A DNA stretch of 64,000 nt, taken from assembly GCF_019426345.1 (NCBI RefSeq), contig NZ_JAHLLW010000010.1, positions 1 to 64,000 of the forward strand, written 5' to 3'. Both the position numbers and the translations under genes were made by a program. The notes under the pieces are model-generated. The model did not search any database. It was not told the DNA's origin and was given only the letters and a program-made list of their open reading frames with translations. This DNA is from Marinomonas lutimaris (GTDB lineage Bacteria; Pseudomonadota; Gammaproteobacteria; Pseudomonadales; Marinomonadaceae). Positions 26,572 to 36,071 of this stretch are shown piece after piece (position 1 is the stretch's first letter; every line of letters begins with the position of its first letter).

Positions 26572-27018
26572 ATGTCAGAATTAAAAAAGTTTATCTCAGA
26601 GACCCTAAAAACCGCAATGCGCGCTAAAGAAAAACAACGCGTCACTGTGATTCGCACTATTCTATCTGAATGCAAAAAAATCGAAGTTGATGAACGCATT
26701 GAATTAGATGACGCTCGTGTATTAGCCGTTCTAGACAAAATGAACAAGCAGCGCAAAGATTCTAATCAACAATTCATCGATGGCGGCCGTGAAGACCTGG
26801 CTGCAATCGAACAAGAAGAAATGGCAATCATTAGCGAGTTCTTGCCAACACCATTGACTGATGATGAAGTCGGTGAGATTGTTAAAGCGGCAATCGCAGA
26901 AACTGGCGCCAGCTCTATGCAGCAAATGGGTGCCGTTATGGCCATTGTAAAACCTCAAGTACAAGGCCGTGCTGACATGGCACAAATCAGCAAACAAGTT
27001 AAAGCACAACTAGGCTAA
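26572..27018 (+). CDS. yqeY: GatB/YqeY domain-containing protein
   Basis: Cytoplasmic protein of 148 residues, related to the C-terminal tRNA-binding tail domain of the GatB amidotransferase subunit; its own function is not established. Typical features are the all-helical N-terminal part (ETLKTAMRAKEKQRVTVIRT), DELxxI-like EEEMAIISEFLPTPLTDDEV and the C-terminal GAVMAIVKPQVQGRADMAQI. AGAGGA lies just upstream of the ATG. It sits between rpsU and dnaG, as in Pseudomonas-type operons, and dnaG starts four bases after its stop. Confidence 0.93.
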   Translation: MSELKKFISETLKTAMRAKEKQRVTVIRTILSECKKIEVDERIELDDARVLAVLDKMNKQRKDSNQQFIDGGREDLAAIEQEEMAIISEFLPTPLTDDEVGEIVKAAIAETGASSMQQMGAVMAIVKPQVQGRADMAQISKQVKAQLG

Positions 27019-27022
27019 TCTA

Positions 27023-29023
27023 ATGGCGGGGCGCATTCCTGATCAGTTTATTGATGAGCTTTTGGCTCGAACCGACTTAACCGATGTGGTTGCGTCTCGT
27101 ATTAGCTTAAAAAAAACCGGGCAAAATTATAGCGCCCTCTGCCCTTTCCACAATGAAAAAAGCCCGTCTTTTAGCTTAAATCCAAACAAGCAGTTTTATT
27201 ACTGCTTCGGTTGCGGCGCTGGCGGCAACGCCATTTCATTTATTATGGAACATGACCATGTAGACTTTGTCGACGCGATTGAAACGCTCGCAAAAGACGC
27301 TGGCATGGAAGTCCCAAGAGAACAAGGCGCACCAGATAGATACGAGCAAAACGCAGAATTACTAAAACGTCTATCTGAAAGCTCGCAATTTTATCAACAG
27401 CAATTAACCCAACACCCAGACAAGAAAAAAGCCACAGACTATTTATCCAAAGACCGCGGATTATCCGGTCAAATTGCTAAAGTATTTGGCCTAGGTTACG
27501 CACCACCAGGGTGGGACAATCTTCTCAAAAAAATCGGCACCCGCGCAGAAAGCCAAGAACAACTATTGCTTGGCGGCATGCTAATAGAGAAAAAAGACCA
27601 GCTAGGTCATTATTACGACCGCTTTCGTGATCGCATTATTTTCCCTATTCGTGATTCACGAGGTCGAGTTATTGCCTTTGGCGGACGCGCATTTGGGGAT
27701 GAAAAACCCAAATATTTAAACTCTCCTGAAACACCCGTTTTTCAAAAAAGCCAAGAACTTTACGGTTTATTTGAAGCAAAGCAAAACACCCCAATACTCG
27801 ACCAAATTATTGTGGTTGAAGGTTACATGGACGTCATCGTATTGGCGCAACATGGCATTACTAATGCGGTCGCCACACTGGGCACATCCGTAAATAGCCA
27901 ACACATACGCAAATTATTTAAACTGGTCAGCAAAGTGGTACTCTGCTTTGATGGCGATAAAGCTGGCCGTGCCGCCGCAATACGCGGCCTAGAAGCCTCT
28001 CTTCCCGTCATGCAAGACGAAAAACAAATACGCTTTCTATTCTTGCCAGAGGGAGAGGATCCGGATTCTCTTGTTAGAAAAGAAGGCAAAGAAGCCTTTA
28101 ATCGCCGCCTAGAAGACGCATCATCTTTATCTCACGTCCTGTTTGACCACGCCCGAAATCAAGTAACCCTTGGTGATGAAGAAGGTGAAGCGCAATTTGC
28201 CCGCAACGCCATGGAAATGATTAAACAAATACCTAAAGAGCTAACCTTTCGCTCGGTATTAATTCGTCAATTAAGCGACCAATCAGGCATAGACAGCGAA
28301 ACACTAGGCAACACGGTATTTAAAACTCGCCGCCAACACACACCGACGGAAGGTCACGAGCCAACACCTCAAAGCCACACACAGCAAATTCAACATTTTG
28401 ATGGCGATACACCAGATCTAAGCCATTACGATTACGAACCATCCCATGGCGATTATGATGATTTTCACCATAACGATTACACACCCTCAACCACTCAACC
28501 CAAAACACAAGGTTCGTTCAAAAAACCATTTGGAAAAAAACCTTTCTCTAAGGGTAAATTTTACAACGACGAACCAGCTCTTCCACCGGCAGCACCAAGT
28601 CTCAGCCGAATAAAACAAGCCACCCTGTGTATTTTGCTGCATCCGCATATAGCGAAAGAAATCGATTTACCCGACCCATTGGTGAATCAAGCTAACGACG
28701 AACTACAAATCTTTTGCAAAATATGGAGATATTTCGCAAAACACCCTCAAAAAAACACCGGACACTTGCTGGGCGAAATGACAGATAAAACCACAATATC
28801 GTCTATTTACGCACTATTAAACCACCAAGACGCTACAACCAAGCAAAAAATAACCAATGCGCAGCAAGAAGTGCTCGATATGGTTTTAGCGCTAGAAAAA
28901 AACCTTGGATTAAATAGCAGCATCGCACGGTTGAAAAGTAAGGGGAATGAATCCATAAAGGATAATAGCAGCAAGCAGGAATTACGGAATTTAATGGATT
29001 TAATTAGACAAAAAAAACCTTAA
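27023..29023 (+). CDS. dnaG: DNA primase
   Basis: Makes RNA primers at the replication fork. The N-terminal zinc ribbon has CPFH and CFGC motifs (about residues 41-66). The RNA polymerase core follows, with a Toprim domain around residue 270 (VVEGYMDVIVLAQHGI, then CFDGDKAGRAA), and last a C-terminal helicase-interaction region (about 535-666). Between core and C-terminus lies a low-complexity linker of about 90 residues (roughly 440-530), rich in His, Asp, Tyr, Thr and then Lys/Phe/Gly. This makes the protein 666 residues against 581 in E. coli. Confidence 0.97.
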   Translation: MAGRIPDQFIDELLARTDLTDVVASRISLKKTGQNYSALCPFHNEKSPSFSLNPNKQFYYCFGCGAGGNAISFIMEHDHVDFVDAIETLAKDAGMEVPREQGAPDRYEQNAELLKRLSESSQFYQQQLTQHPDKKKATDYLSKDRGLSGQIAKVFGLGYAPPGWDNLLKKIGTRAESQEQLLLGGMLIEKKDQLGHYYDRFRDRIIFPIRDSRGRVIAFGGRAFGDEKPKYLNSPETPVFQKSQELYGLFEAKQNTPILDQIIVVEGYMDVIVLAQHGITNAVATLGTSVNSQHIRKLFKLVSKVVLCFDGDKAGRAAAIRGLEASLPVMQDEKQIRFLFLPEGEDPDSLVRKEGKEAFNRRLEDASSLSHVLFDHARNQVTLGDEEGEAQFARNAMEMIKQIPKELTFRSVLIRQLSDQSGIDSETLGNTVFKTRRQHTPTEGHEPTPQSHTQQIQHFDGDTPDLSHYDYEPSHGDYDDFHHNDYTPSTTQPKTQGSFKKPFGKKPFSKGKFYNDEPALPPAAPSLSRIKQATLCILLHPHIAKEIDLPDPLVNQANDELQIFCKIWRYFAKHPQKNTGHLLGEMTDKTTISSIYALLNHQDATTKQKITNAQQEVLDMVLALEKNLGLNSSIARLKSKGNESIKDNSSKQELRNLMDLIRQKKP

Positions 29024-29081
29024 ACACCGTTTATTTTTCATTCAAAAAAAATAGGATTCGGTGGATAAAAGTGATTGATTT

Positions 29082-29090
29082 TGTTATAAT
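29082..29090 (+). promoter_or_regulatory. Extended -10 promoter before rpoD
   Basis: TGTTATAAT at 29082-29090 is an extended -10 element, 49 bases before the rpoD ATG. No good -35 is visible, as expected for extended -10 promoters. An additional rpoD-proximal promoter within the operon is known from E. coli, where one is heat inducible. Confidence 0.55.
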
Positions 29091-29138
29091 CCGCGGCTTG
29101 CTAAACTCCCAAATGAATTTCTAACGATAGGTTGTCGA

Positions 29139-30977
29139 ATGCCAGACACTCAACAGTCACGTCTCAAAGAGCTGATCTCCAAGGGTAAAGAACAAGGTTA
29201 CCTAACTTTTGCTGAAGTTAACGACCACCTCCCTGATGACCTTTCAGACCCGGAGCAAGTAGAAGAAATCATTGCCATGATCAACGACATGGGCATTACG
29301 GTTTCTGAAGTTGCTCCTGATAAAGATAGCCTTCTTATGGAAGAAGGCGATGCTACAGATGAAGCTGCTGCCGAAGAAGCGGCTGCCGCATTAGCTGCAG
29401 TAGAAGGCGACATTACCAGAACAACCGATCCAGTGCGTATGTATATGCGCGAAATGGGTACAGTTGAGCTATTGACTCGTGCAGGCGAAATAGCCATTGC
29501 AAAGCGTATCGAAGAAGGTACTCGCGAAGTCATGGCGGCCATTTCATACTTCCCTGGTGCGGTAGACGTATTGCTTGATGCATACGCAAAAGTACAGGAA
29601 GAAGAAGGTCGTTTAAGCGATATATTTAGCGGTTTCATCGACGGTGATGGCGAAGAACCTGTTTTTGAAGAAGCAATTACTGAAGAACCGATTATCGAAG
29701 AAGACACTGTAGACAGTGACGACGATGACGATGATTCAGAAACAACTGAAGAAGAGACAGATAACGGCCCTGATCCTGAAGAAACAGCTTTGCGTTTCAA
29801 CGATATCGCACGCATCTATAATGAATTAAAAGTCTTGCTAGAAAATAGCAATAGACAAGATCCTGCAGTTCAAAGCAAGCAAGAAGAGTTAAGCATCAGC
29901 TTTGCTCCTATCAAACTTGTTCCTAAGCTGTTTGATGATTTGATTGATCGCGTTCGTTCACGCATGGAAAAAGTGCGCGACCAAGAGCGTCTTATCATGC
30001 AAGTGTGTGTACGTAAATCAGGCATGCCAAGAACTGAGTTTTTGAAACGCTTCCCAAGCAATGAAACCAACCCAGATTGGCTTAAAGAGCAAATTGCTTC
30101 TGGTGCCGATTACGCGGCAACGCTTGAAGAGAATGAAGCTGAGTTTATGCGCAGCCAACGCAAACTTCGCGCTGTTTCAAAAGAGACTGGCCTAACTATC
30201 GCAGAACTAAAAGAAATTAACCGTCGTATTTCTATCGGGGAAACTCGAGCTCGCCGAGCTAAGAAAGAAATGGTTGAAGCTAACTTGCGTTTGGTTATTT
30301 CTATTGCGAAAAAATACACCAATCGTGGCCTACAATTCTTGGATCTTATTCAAGAAGGTAACATTGGCCTAATGAAAGCGGTTGATAAATTTGAATATCG
30401 CCGTGGTTATAAGTTCTCAACTTATGCCACTTGGTGGATTCGTCAGGCAATTACTCGCTCGATTGCCGATCAGGCTCGCACCATCCGTATTCCAGTACAC
30501 ATGATTGAAACGATTAATAAATTAAATCGTATCTCTCGTCAGATGCTTCAGGAAATGGGTCGTGAAGCAACACCTGAAGAATTAGCTGCTCGCATGGACA
30601 TGCCTGAAGATAAAATTCGCAAAGTGTTGAAGATCGCAAAAGAACCTATCTCTATGGAAACCCCTATCGGTGATGATGAAGATTCTCACCTGGGTGACTT
30701 CATTGAAGACGATGGCGCTGAATCTCCTATTGATATAGCGACGATTGAAGGCTTACGTGAGTCAACAACTATGGTGCTTGCAGGCCTAACCGCTCGTGAA
30801 GCCAAAGTTCTACGCATGCGTTTCGGTATTGATATGAATACCGACCACACTCTTGAAGAGGTTGGTAAACAGTTTGACGTTACTCGTGAGCGTATTCGTC
30901 AAATCGAAGCCAAAGCACTACGCAAACTACGCCACCCTAGCCGTTCAGAGCACCTAAGAAGCTTCTTAGACGACTGA
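29139..30977 (+). CDS. rpoD: RNA polymerase sigma factor RpoD (sigma-70)
   Basis: Primary sigma factor, directing RNA polymerase to housekeeping promoters. It has region 1.1 (about residues 1-80), then region 1.2 with [12 protein letters not shown] non-conserved region holds a strongly acidic run around residues 185-215. Regions 2.1-2.4 have [20 protein letters not shown] and [12 protein letters not shown], followed by region 3. Region 4.2 has the helix-turn-helix [19 protein letters not shown]. The length of 612 residues equals the usual 613. It is the last gene of the macromolecular synthesis operon. Confidence 0.98.
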   Translation: MPDTQQSRLKELISKGKEQGYLTFAEVNDHLPDDLSDPEQVEEIIAMINDMGITVSEVAPDKDSLLMEEGDATDEAAAEEAAAALAAVEGDITRTTDPVRMYMREMGTVELLTRAGEIAIAKRIEEGTREVMAAISYFPGAVDVLLDAYAKVQEEEGRLSDIFSGFIDGDGEEPVFEEAITEEPIIEEDTVDSDDDDDDSETTEEETDNGPDPEETALRFNDIARIYNELKVLLENSNRQDPAVQSKQEELSISFAPIKLVPKLFDDLIDRVRSRMEKVRDQERLIMQVCVRKSGMPRTEFLKRFPSNETNPDWLKEQIASGADYAATLEENEAEFMRSQRKLRAVSKETGLTIAELKEINRRISIGETRARRAKKEMVEANLRLVISIAKKYTNRGLQFLDLIQEGNIGLMKAVDKFEYRRGYKFSTYATWWIRQAITRSIADQARTIRIPVHMIETINKLNRISRQMLQEMGREATPEELAARMDMPEDKIRKVLKIAKEPISMETPIGDDEDSHLGDFIEDDGAESPIDIATIEGLRESTTMVLAGLTAREAKVLRMRFGIDMNTDHTLEEVGKQFDVTRERIRQIEAKALRKLRHPSRSEHLRSFLDD

Positions 30978-30992
30978 GGTTAGTCAAGCACC

Positions 30993-31024
30993 AAAAAACC
31001 GCTGCCATAAACAGCGGTTTTTTT
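30993..31024 (+). terminator. Terminator of the rpoD operon
   Basis: AAAAAACCGCTG (30993-31004), a seven-base loop and CAGCGGTTTTTT (31012-31023) form a perfect stem ending in a T-run, 16 bases after the rpoD stop. Confidence 0.93.
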
Positions 31025-31325
31025 ATAACTAAAAAATGTTAAAAAATTCTATTAGAACAAGCATAAGCAACAAAACTGTCATACACTCTAATTAGAGTAT
31101 GGATAAAGACAGTGAGGTTTAGCTTGCTACAAAGCCATAATCAAAAGAGTTCAATTTTCCACCCATCCTTGGCGGATACAATATCTAGCCAACCGCTTTC
31201 TATAGTATTTCACTTTCTCTCATTAAAAGCTCAGCTCCCCCCAAAGACACTAAGTACTTATTTGTTTTGTTCGTTTATTCGTTCTTCAAAAGAAAACTTC
31301 ATGTTCATTGCCGGAGTAATACTCT
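31025..31325. other. Upstream region of phoH with palindrome
   Basis: About 300 bases without a supported gene. It holds a perfect 12-base palindrome CTCTAATTAGAG at 31086-31097, flanked by CATA and TATG that could extend the dyad with a bulge. A reading frame at 31112-31348 overlaps the phoH start in another frame and looks like chance. Confidence 0.45.
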
Positions 31326-32732
31326 ATGGAAAAAATCTACGTTCTTGATACCAATGTTTTATTGCACGATCCATTAGCAATTTATGCGTTTGCCGAGCAC
31401 AAAGTCGTTATTCCTATGACCGTCCTCGAAGAATTGGACGTTATTAAAGACAGAAGAGAAAAAGATGTGAGCCGCGAAGCTCGGGTTGCAATTAACACCA
31501 TTGATAAAATAGTAGGCGATGCTTCACCTAGAGAACTACAAGCAGGAGTCCCAATCAGAATCGTGAGCAACGATGTGGATAAAGACCAGAATAAGCGAAG
31601 CGAAGGCTCTTTAGCCATTTACCCAGACCAACAAATCACCCTTACCGACAATGTTCCTTTCTTAAACGGCAACCACGACCACGCCAACGACAATCGCATC
31701 ATCAATGTTGGCCTAAGCCTACAGGCAACCCACCCACGCTCTTCTGTTTGCCTTGTAACCAAAGATATCAATATGCGCATCAAAGCCAAAGGCTCTGGGT
31801 TAGAGCGCGTGGAAGACTACAGAAAAGATAAAGTTCTTGATGATCTAGACTTAATGAGCAAAGGCTATATTCAGTTTAGCGGTAGCTTTTGGTCTACTAT
31901 AGAAAGTGTTAAAACTGAAGCGCATGGCCGCCACACAGTACATGTCATAGACAAAAGGCACTTACCCAACATCTATTTCAATATGTTTGTGATTGATGAT
32001 GAAGACTTTATTGGATTTGTGGTCAATCTGGATCAGGAACACGTTTTTTTACTCGATATAAACAAACAGCACCTGATGAACCAAAACTTCTGGGGTATAT
32101 TGCCACGCAACCTAGAGCAAGCCATGGCGTTTTATTTATTACGCCATGACAACTCAGACCTCATGGTAATGACAGGCCCAGCAGGCTCTGGTAAGACACT
32201 ATTAGCCTTAGCCTATGGACTACAAGTCACCATGGAGGAAAAACGCTTTAATAAGATCATTGTTGCCAGATCAACACCACCAATGGCAGAAGACATTGGC
32301 TTCTTGCCAGGTACGGAAGAAGAGAAAATGGCGCCTTGGCTGGCAGCCTTCGATGATAACTTAGAAATTCTACATGGCGCTGACGAGCACTCTTTTAGCA
32401 GCATCGATTACGTAAAGCAAAAAGCCAACATTCAGTTCAAGTCTTTGAACTTTATGCGCGGCCGATCTTTTAATAATGCGCTAATTATCATTGATGAGGC
32501 GCAAGGATTAACGCAGTTTCAGCTAAAGTCTATCGTGACTCGAGTAGGCAGCAACTCAAAAATCATCGTACTTGGCAACTTGGCACAAATCGATAACAAG
32601 TACATCACCCCACTTACATCAGGCCTAACCTACTTAGTCGAAAAAACTAAGTCCTTTAAATACGCCAGTATCATGCATGTCAATGGCATAGAACGAAGCC
32701 GACTCGCTGAGTTTGCCGAAGAAAATCTATAA
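31326..32732 (+). CDS. PIN-PhoH family ATPase/RNase
   Basis: Fusion of an N-terminal PIN-type nuclease domain and a C-terminal PhoH ATPase domain (the PhoH2 type; a mycobacterial member is a reported RNA helicase/RNase). The PIN domain (about residues 1-150) has the acidic residues in YVLDTNVLLHD, TVLEELDVIKD and CLVTKDINMR. The PhoH domain has Walker A in GPAGSGKTLLALAYGL (about residue 282) and Walker B in ALIIIDEAQGLT. The length of 468 residues is normal. It stands alone between terminators. The physiological role in gammaproteobacteria is unclear. Confidence 0.93.
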   Translation: MEKIYVLDTNVLLHDPLAIYAFAEHKVVIPMTVLEELDVIKDRREKDVSREARVAINTIDKIVGDASPRELQAGVPIRIVSNDVDKDQNKRSEGSLAIYPDQQITLTDNVPFLNGNHDHANDNRIINVGLSLQATHPRSSVCLVTKDINMRIKAKGSGLERVEDYRKDKVLDDLDLMSKGYIQFSGSFWSTIESVKTEAHGRHTVHVIDKRHLPNIYFNMFVIDDEDFIGFVVNLDQEHVFLLDINKQHLMNQNFWGILPRNLEQAMAFYLLRHDNSDLMVMTGPAGSGKTLLALAYGLQVTMEEKRFNKIIVARSTPPMAEDIGFLPGTEEEKMAPWLAAFDDNLEILHGADEHSFSSIDYVKQKANIQFKSLNFMRGRSFNNALIIIDEAQGLTQFQLKSIVTRVGSNSKIIVLGNLAQIDNKYITPLTSGLTYLVEKTKSFKYASIMHVNGIERSRLAEFAEENL

Positions 32733-32752
32733 CAATACCGACAGCGAAAAAC

Positions 32753-32786
32753 AAAAAAGGGAAGAGCATATGCTCTTCCCTTTTTT
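32753..32786. terminator. Bidirectional terminator between phoH and eda
   Basis: A perfect 34-base palindrome (arms 32753-32769 and 32770-32786), starting with six A and ending with six T. It lies between converging genes and should end transcription in both directions. Confidence 0.9.
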
Positions 32787-32833
32787 AATTATATAAATCA
32801 ATAACACTAAATCTATTTACTGTTTACTGCTTA

Positions 32834-33460
32834 TTACTGAGCGACAGATTTCGCCAACTCAGTAATTTCATCCCATTTACCAGCACGAACCAAATCGGTT
32901 GGAACAATCCACGAACCACCCACACAAAGCACGTTAGGCAATGCTAAATACTCACGGAAGTTGTCAGCACCAATCCCGCCCGTTGGACAAAATTTAATTT
33001 GCGGTAATGGACCACCAAATGCTTTCAATGCTTTCACACCGCCATTCACTTCTGCCGGGAAAAATTTAAAACGGTCATATCCGTATTCCATCCCCAGTAA
33101 AATATCAGAAATGGTCGCAACAGCAGGCAAGTAAGGAACATCATACTCTTTACCTACAGCCAATAGATCAGCCGTCATTCCAGGGCTGATAATAAACTGT
33201 GATCCAGCTTCAATCGCCTGAATGTATTGCGCACGTGAACACACGGTTCCCGCGCCAACAATCGCATCAGGCACTTCCTTGCGAAGTGCAGTAATTGCCT
33301 CCAAGGCAGCTGGTGTACGCAAAGTAACCTCTAAAACAGGCACTCCGCCAGCAACAAGTGCTTTACCAAGCGCTACAGCTTGAGCAACATCATCAACAAC
33401 AATAACAGGCACAACAGGCGTAGCTGTCATAACTTGTTCAGCAGTATAAGAAGTGGTCAT
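32834..33460 (-). CDS. eda: KDPG/KHG aldolase
   Basis: Cuts 2-keto-3-deoxy-6-phosphogluconate to pyruvate and glyceraldehyde 3-phosphate, the last step of the Entner-Doudoroff pathway. Trimeric class I aldolase of 208 residues: catalytic glutamate in VLEVTLRTPAA, AGTVCSRAQY, FIISPGMTADLL, Schiff-base lysine in RFKFFPAEVNGG and KFCPTGGIGADN. It follows zwf by 38 bases in the glk-zwf-eda operon. The pgl gene usually found between zwf and eda is absent here. Confidence 0.96.
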   Translation of the reverse strand: MTTSYTAEQVMTATPVVPVIVVDDVAQAVALGKALVAGGVPVLEVTLRTPAALEAITALRKEVPDAIVGAGTVCSRAQYIQAIEAGSQFIISPGMTADLLAVGKEYDVPYLPAVATISDILLGMEYGYDRFKFFPAEVNGGVKALKAFGGPLPQIKFCPTGGIGADNFREYLALPNVLCVGGSWIVPTDLVRAGKWDEITELAKSVAQ

Positions 33461-33498
33461 TATTATTTTCCTTTTTTAAAAGCTTCTTTGTTTTAGGG

Positions 33499-34974
33499 CT
33501 AGTAATCGTGCCAATTACGGCCGTCTTTAATTGGCAATGCCATAGACGCTGCAGGACCCCATGAACCAGAAGCATATTCTTTTGGACGCTCACTAGTTTG
33601 ATTCCAAGCAGACATAATTCCATCCACCCATTTCCAAGCCGCCTCAACTTCATCGTAACGCATAAACAAAGTTGCGTCGTTGCGCATCACATCAAGCAAT
33701 AATCGCTCATAAGCTTCCGGGCTACGCTTATCATTAAATGCTTCAGTCAGACTCAAGTTCAAATCAACTGGCTGAAGAACCATGCCTTCGCTCACGCCTG
33801 GAACCTTATTCATTACAGTTAAAGAGATTTTCTCTTCTGGCTGAAGACGAATAATCAACTGGTTACGCTGAAGTTGGCGATTACTCTCATCACTAAAGAT
33901 ACTGTGCGGAACAGCCTTATATTGAATAACAATCTCAGAATAACGCTGACCAAGACGTTTACCCGTTCTCAGGTAAAACGGCACACCAGCCCAACGCCAG
34001 TTATCAATATCAGCTCGCAAAGCAACAAAGGTCTCAGTTCTTGAATTCGGGTTACTACCCTCTTCATCAAAGTAACCTTGAACATCCTTACCTTTGATCA
34101 TGCCTTTGGCATATTGACCACGCACGGTTTTGGTATAAGCATTTGCTCCAGCAATTGGACGCAGTGCTTTTAAAACTTTGATTTTTTCATCACGTACAGA
34201 GTCCGCATCCATTCGACCCGGAGGCTCCATCGCAACTAAGCATAAAAGCTGGATCAAATGGTTTTGCACCATGTCACGCATTGCACCGGCTTTATCGTAA
34301 TAACCCCAACGACCTTCTACACCAACCGTTTCTGACACAGTAATCTGCACGTTATCAATGTGCGCACTGTCCCATAAAGGTTCAAATAGTGTGTTACCAA
34401 AGCGAATCGCCAACAGGTTTTGTACAGTTTCTTTTCCAAGGTAGTGATCTATACGAAAAGCTTGCTGCTCATTAAAGTTCTTCATTACTTCATCGTTAAT
34501 CGCACGGGATGAAGCTAGATCTCGACCAAGTGGCTTCTCTAACACAACACGCATGCGATCAGCATTTAAACCGTGTGCTGCCAATGACGAACAGATAGAA
34601 CCAAATAGATCTGGAGAAGTTGCTAGGTAAAATACAACGTCACGGTCATCGCCACCGACCTGGTGATCATTCAATCGAGAAAAATCAGACTCTTCCTGCG
34701 CATCAACAGAAACATAGCTCAAACGCTCTTTAAAGCGGGGCCATGTTTTTTCATCACCAATACTTGAAGGTACAAATTCATCAAGCGCAGCTCGAATCTT
34801 TGTCTGATACTCTTCAGTGCTTACTTCTCGTCTTGAAGCTCCAATGATACGCGTCGTCGGAGCAAGCAAACCATCCATATCCAAATGGAACAAAGCAGGA
34901 AGCAACTTGCGCATAGCAAGATCACCACCACCACCAAAAATTACAACATCACAGGCTTTTAAACTGGCCTTCAT
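33499..34974 (-). CDS. zwf: Glucose-6-phosphate 1-dehydrogenase
   Basis: Oxidises glucose 6-phosphate to 6-phosphogluconolactone, yielding NAD(P)H. The dinucleotide-binding loop is IFGGGGDLAMRKLLPALF (the usual GASGDLA is here GGGGDLA), the active-site motif RIDHYLGKETVQN is intact, and GVPFYLRTGKRL is present. The start is the ATG at 34974 with GGAGAAGAG upstream, giving 491 residues; a longer frame would reach into glk. It lies 20 bases after glk and upstream of eda. Confidence 0.96.
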   Translation of the reverse strand: MKASLKACDVVIFGGGGDLAMRKLLPALFHLDMDGLLAPTTRIIGASRREVSTEEYQTKIRAALDEFVPSSIGDEKTWPRFKERLSYVSVDAQEESDFSRLNDHQVGGDDRDVVFYLATSPDLFGSICSSLAAHGLNADRMRVVLEKPLGRDLASSRAINDEVMKNFNEQQAFRIDHYLGKETVQNLLAIRFGNTLFEPLWDSAHIDNVQITVSETVGVEGRWGYYDKAGAMRDMVQNHLIQLLCLVAMEPPGRMDADSVRDEKIKVLKALRPIAGANAYTKTVRGQYAKGMIKGKDVQGYFDEEGSNPNSRTETFVALRADIDNWRWAGVPFYLRTGKRLGQRYSEIVIQYKAVPHSIFSDESNRQLQRNQLIIRLQPEEKISLTVMNKVPGVSEGMVLQPVDLNLSLTEAFNDKRSPEAYERLLLDVMRNDATLFMRYDEVEAAWKWVDGIMSAWNQTSERPKEYASGSWGPAASMALPIKDGRNWHDY

Positions 34975-34993
34975 TATCTCTTCTCCAACTAAT

Positions 34994-35968
34994 CTAGGCT
35001 TTCGACACAAGATGGGACGCATAACATGCACAGCCCATCAGCCCTGGGTATTCAGACATCACAACAAAAGTCGGAATAGGGGAAACAAATTCTTTCATAC
35101 GACCTTTGTCTTGCATCGCGTCACGGAAACCACTTTCAAGAATTGCATTTAAATAACGAGGAACAATACCACCGGCAATATATACACCGCCGCGAGATTC
35201 AACTGACAGCACAAGATCGCCAATCACTCGCCCCAAAAACACAAAGAACTGCTCTAAAGTAGCAGTTGCTATAGGGTCATTACCAAGCTTTAATGCTTCG
35301 CCAATTTCAGGCGCTGTTAAGCGCTTTTCAATCCCGTCGCGCAATGCCAAGGCTTCGTATATATTTTCGAGTCCCATTCCTGATAAAACACGCTCTGCTG
35401 AAACTCGCTTATGACGGGTACGTAGGAATTTTAAAATATCATCTTCGACTTCGTTACATGCAGACAAGTCAACGTGCCCACCTTCTCCAGGCAACACAAT
35501 ATTAGGACCATTATCTTGAGGAACAACACAGGATATTCCCAAACCAGTTCCAGCTCCAACCACCCAACAAGCCCCTTTTGGATCTACTGTTGAGTTTTCA
35601 CCAATGACAACCAGGTCCTTGGGTTCAAGGATTTCCAAACAATGACCAACCGCATCAAAATCGTTCAATAAGGCCACCGCTTTATCATCGCCAAAATAGG
35701 CCTGAACTTCTGCACGGGTAAATTGCCATGGATTGTTAGAAAAGCGTATTACAGGTTGGTTTACAGGCCCTGCAATCGCCAAAACAATAGCGTCTATTTT
35801 ATCCATGCTAATACTACAGTTTTCTACATAGTCTGCTGCAGCATCAAAAAAACTATCGTAATTTTCACAAGGAAGCACTCTAACTTCTAGAGGCTCGTAT
35901 TGATGGATAGGAACCAAGGCAAAACGCGCATTAGTTCCACCAAGATCGGCGATTAAAGCATGGGACAT
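34994..35968 (-). CDS. glk: Glucokinase
   Basis: Phosphorylates glucose with ATP to feed the Entner-Doudoroff/pentose phosphate routes. E. coli-type glucokinase of 324 residues: phosphate loop LIADLGGTNARFALV, sugar-binding NNPWQFT, LLNDFDAVGHC (catalytic aspartate), VVGAGTGLGIS and the LPGEGGHVDL stretch. It is the first gene of glk-zwf-eda and has a HexR-like operator 85 bases upstream of its ATG. Confidence 0.96.
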   Translation of the reverse strand: MSHALIADLGGTNARFALVPIHQYEPLEVRVLPCENYDSFFDAAADYVENCSISMDKIDAIVLAIAGPVNQPVIRFSNNPWQFTRAEVQAYFGDDKAVALLNDFDAVGHCLEILEPKDLVVIGENSTVDPKGACWVVGAGTGLGISCVVPQDNGPNIVLPGEGGHVDLSACNEVEDDILKFLRTRHKRVSAERVLSGMGLENIYEALALRDGIEKRLTAPEIGEALKLGNDPIATATLEQFFVFLGRVIGDLVLSVESRGGVYIAGGIVPRYLNAILESGFRDAMQDKGRMKEFVSPIPTFVVMSEYPGLMGCACYASHLVSKA

Positions 35969-36052
35969 AAACGAACCCTATTTAATTTTTTTGAAATTTT
36001 ACAACAAAATTGAGGTGAAAAATACCGCGACCTTGAAAAAATAAGCGTAATA

Positions 36053-36069
36053 TTGTAATAAAATTACAA
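36053..36069. promoter_or_regulatory. HexR-like operator before glk-zwf-eda
   Basis: Inverted repeat TTGTAAT-AAA-ATTACAA, 7-base arms and 3-base centre. It resembles the HexR site described for gammaproteobacteria (TGTAATNAAATTACA type). HexR, a KDPG-responsive regulator, is known to control zwf, eda and glk genes, so context and motif agree. It ends three bases from the stop codon of the neighbouring cyclase gene. Confidence 0.8.
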
Positions 36070-36071
36070 CA

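Noticed and set aside
29198-29815. 205-residue frame antisense to rpoD
   Set aside because: Serine-rich translation is the complement of the acidic rpoD segment; no ribosome binding site.
31112-31348. 78-residue open frame before and into phoH
   Set aside because: Overlaps the phoH start in another frame, has no ribosome binding site and no recognisable features.
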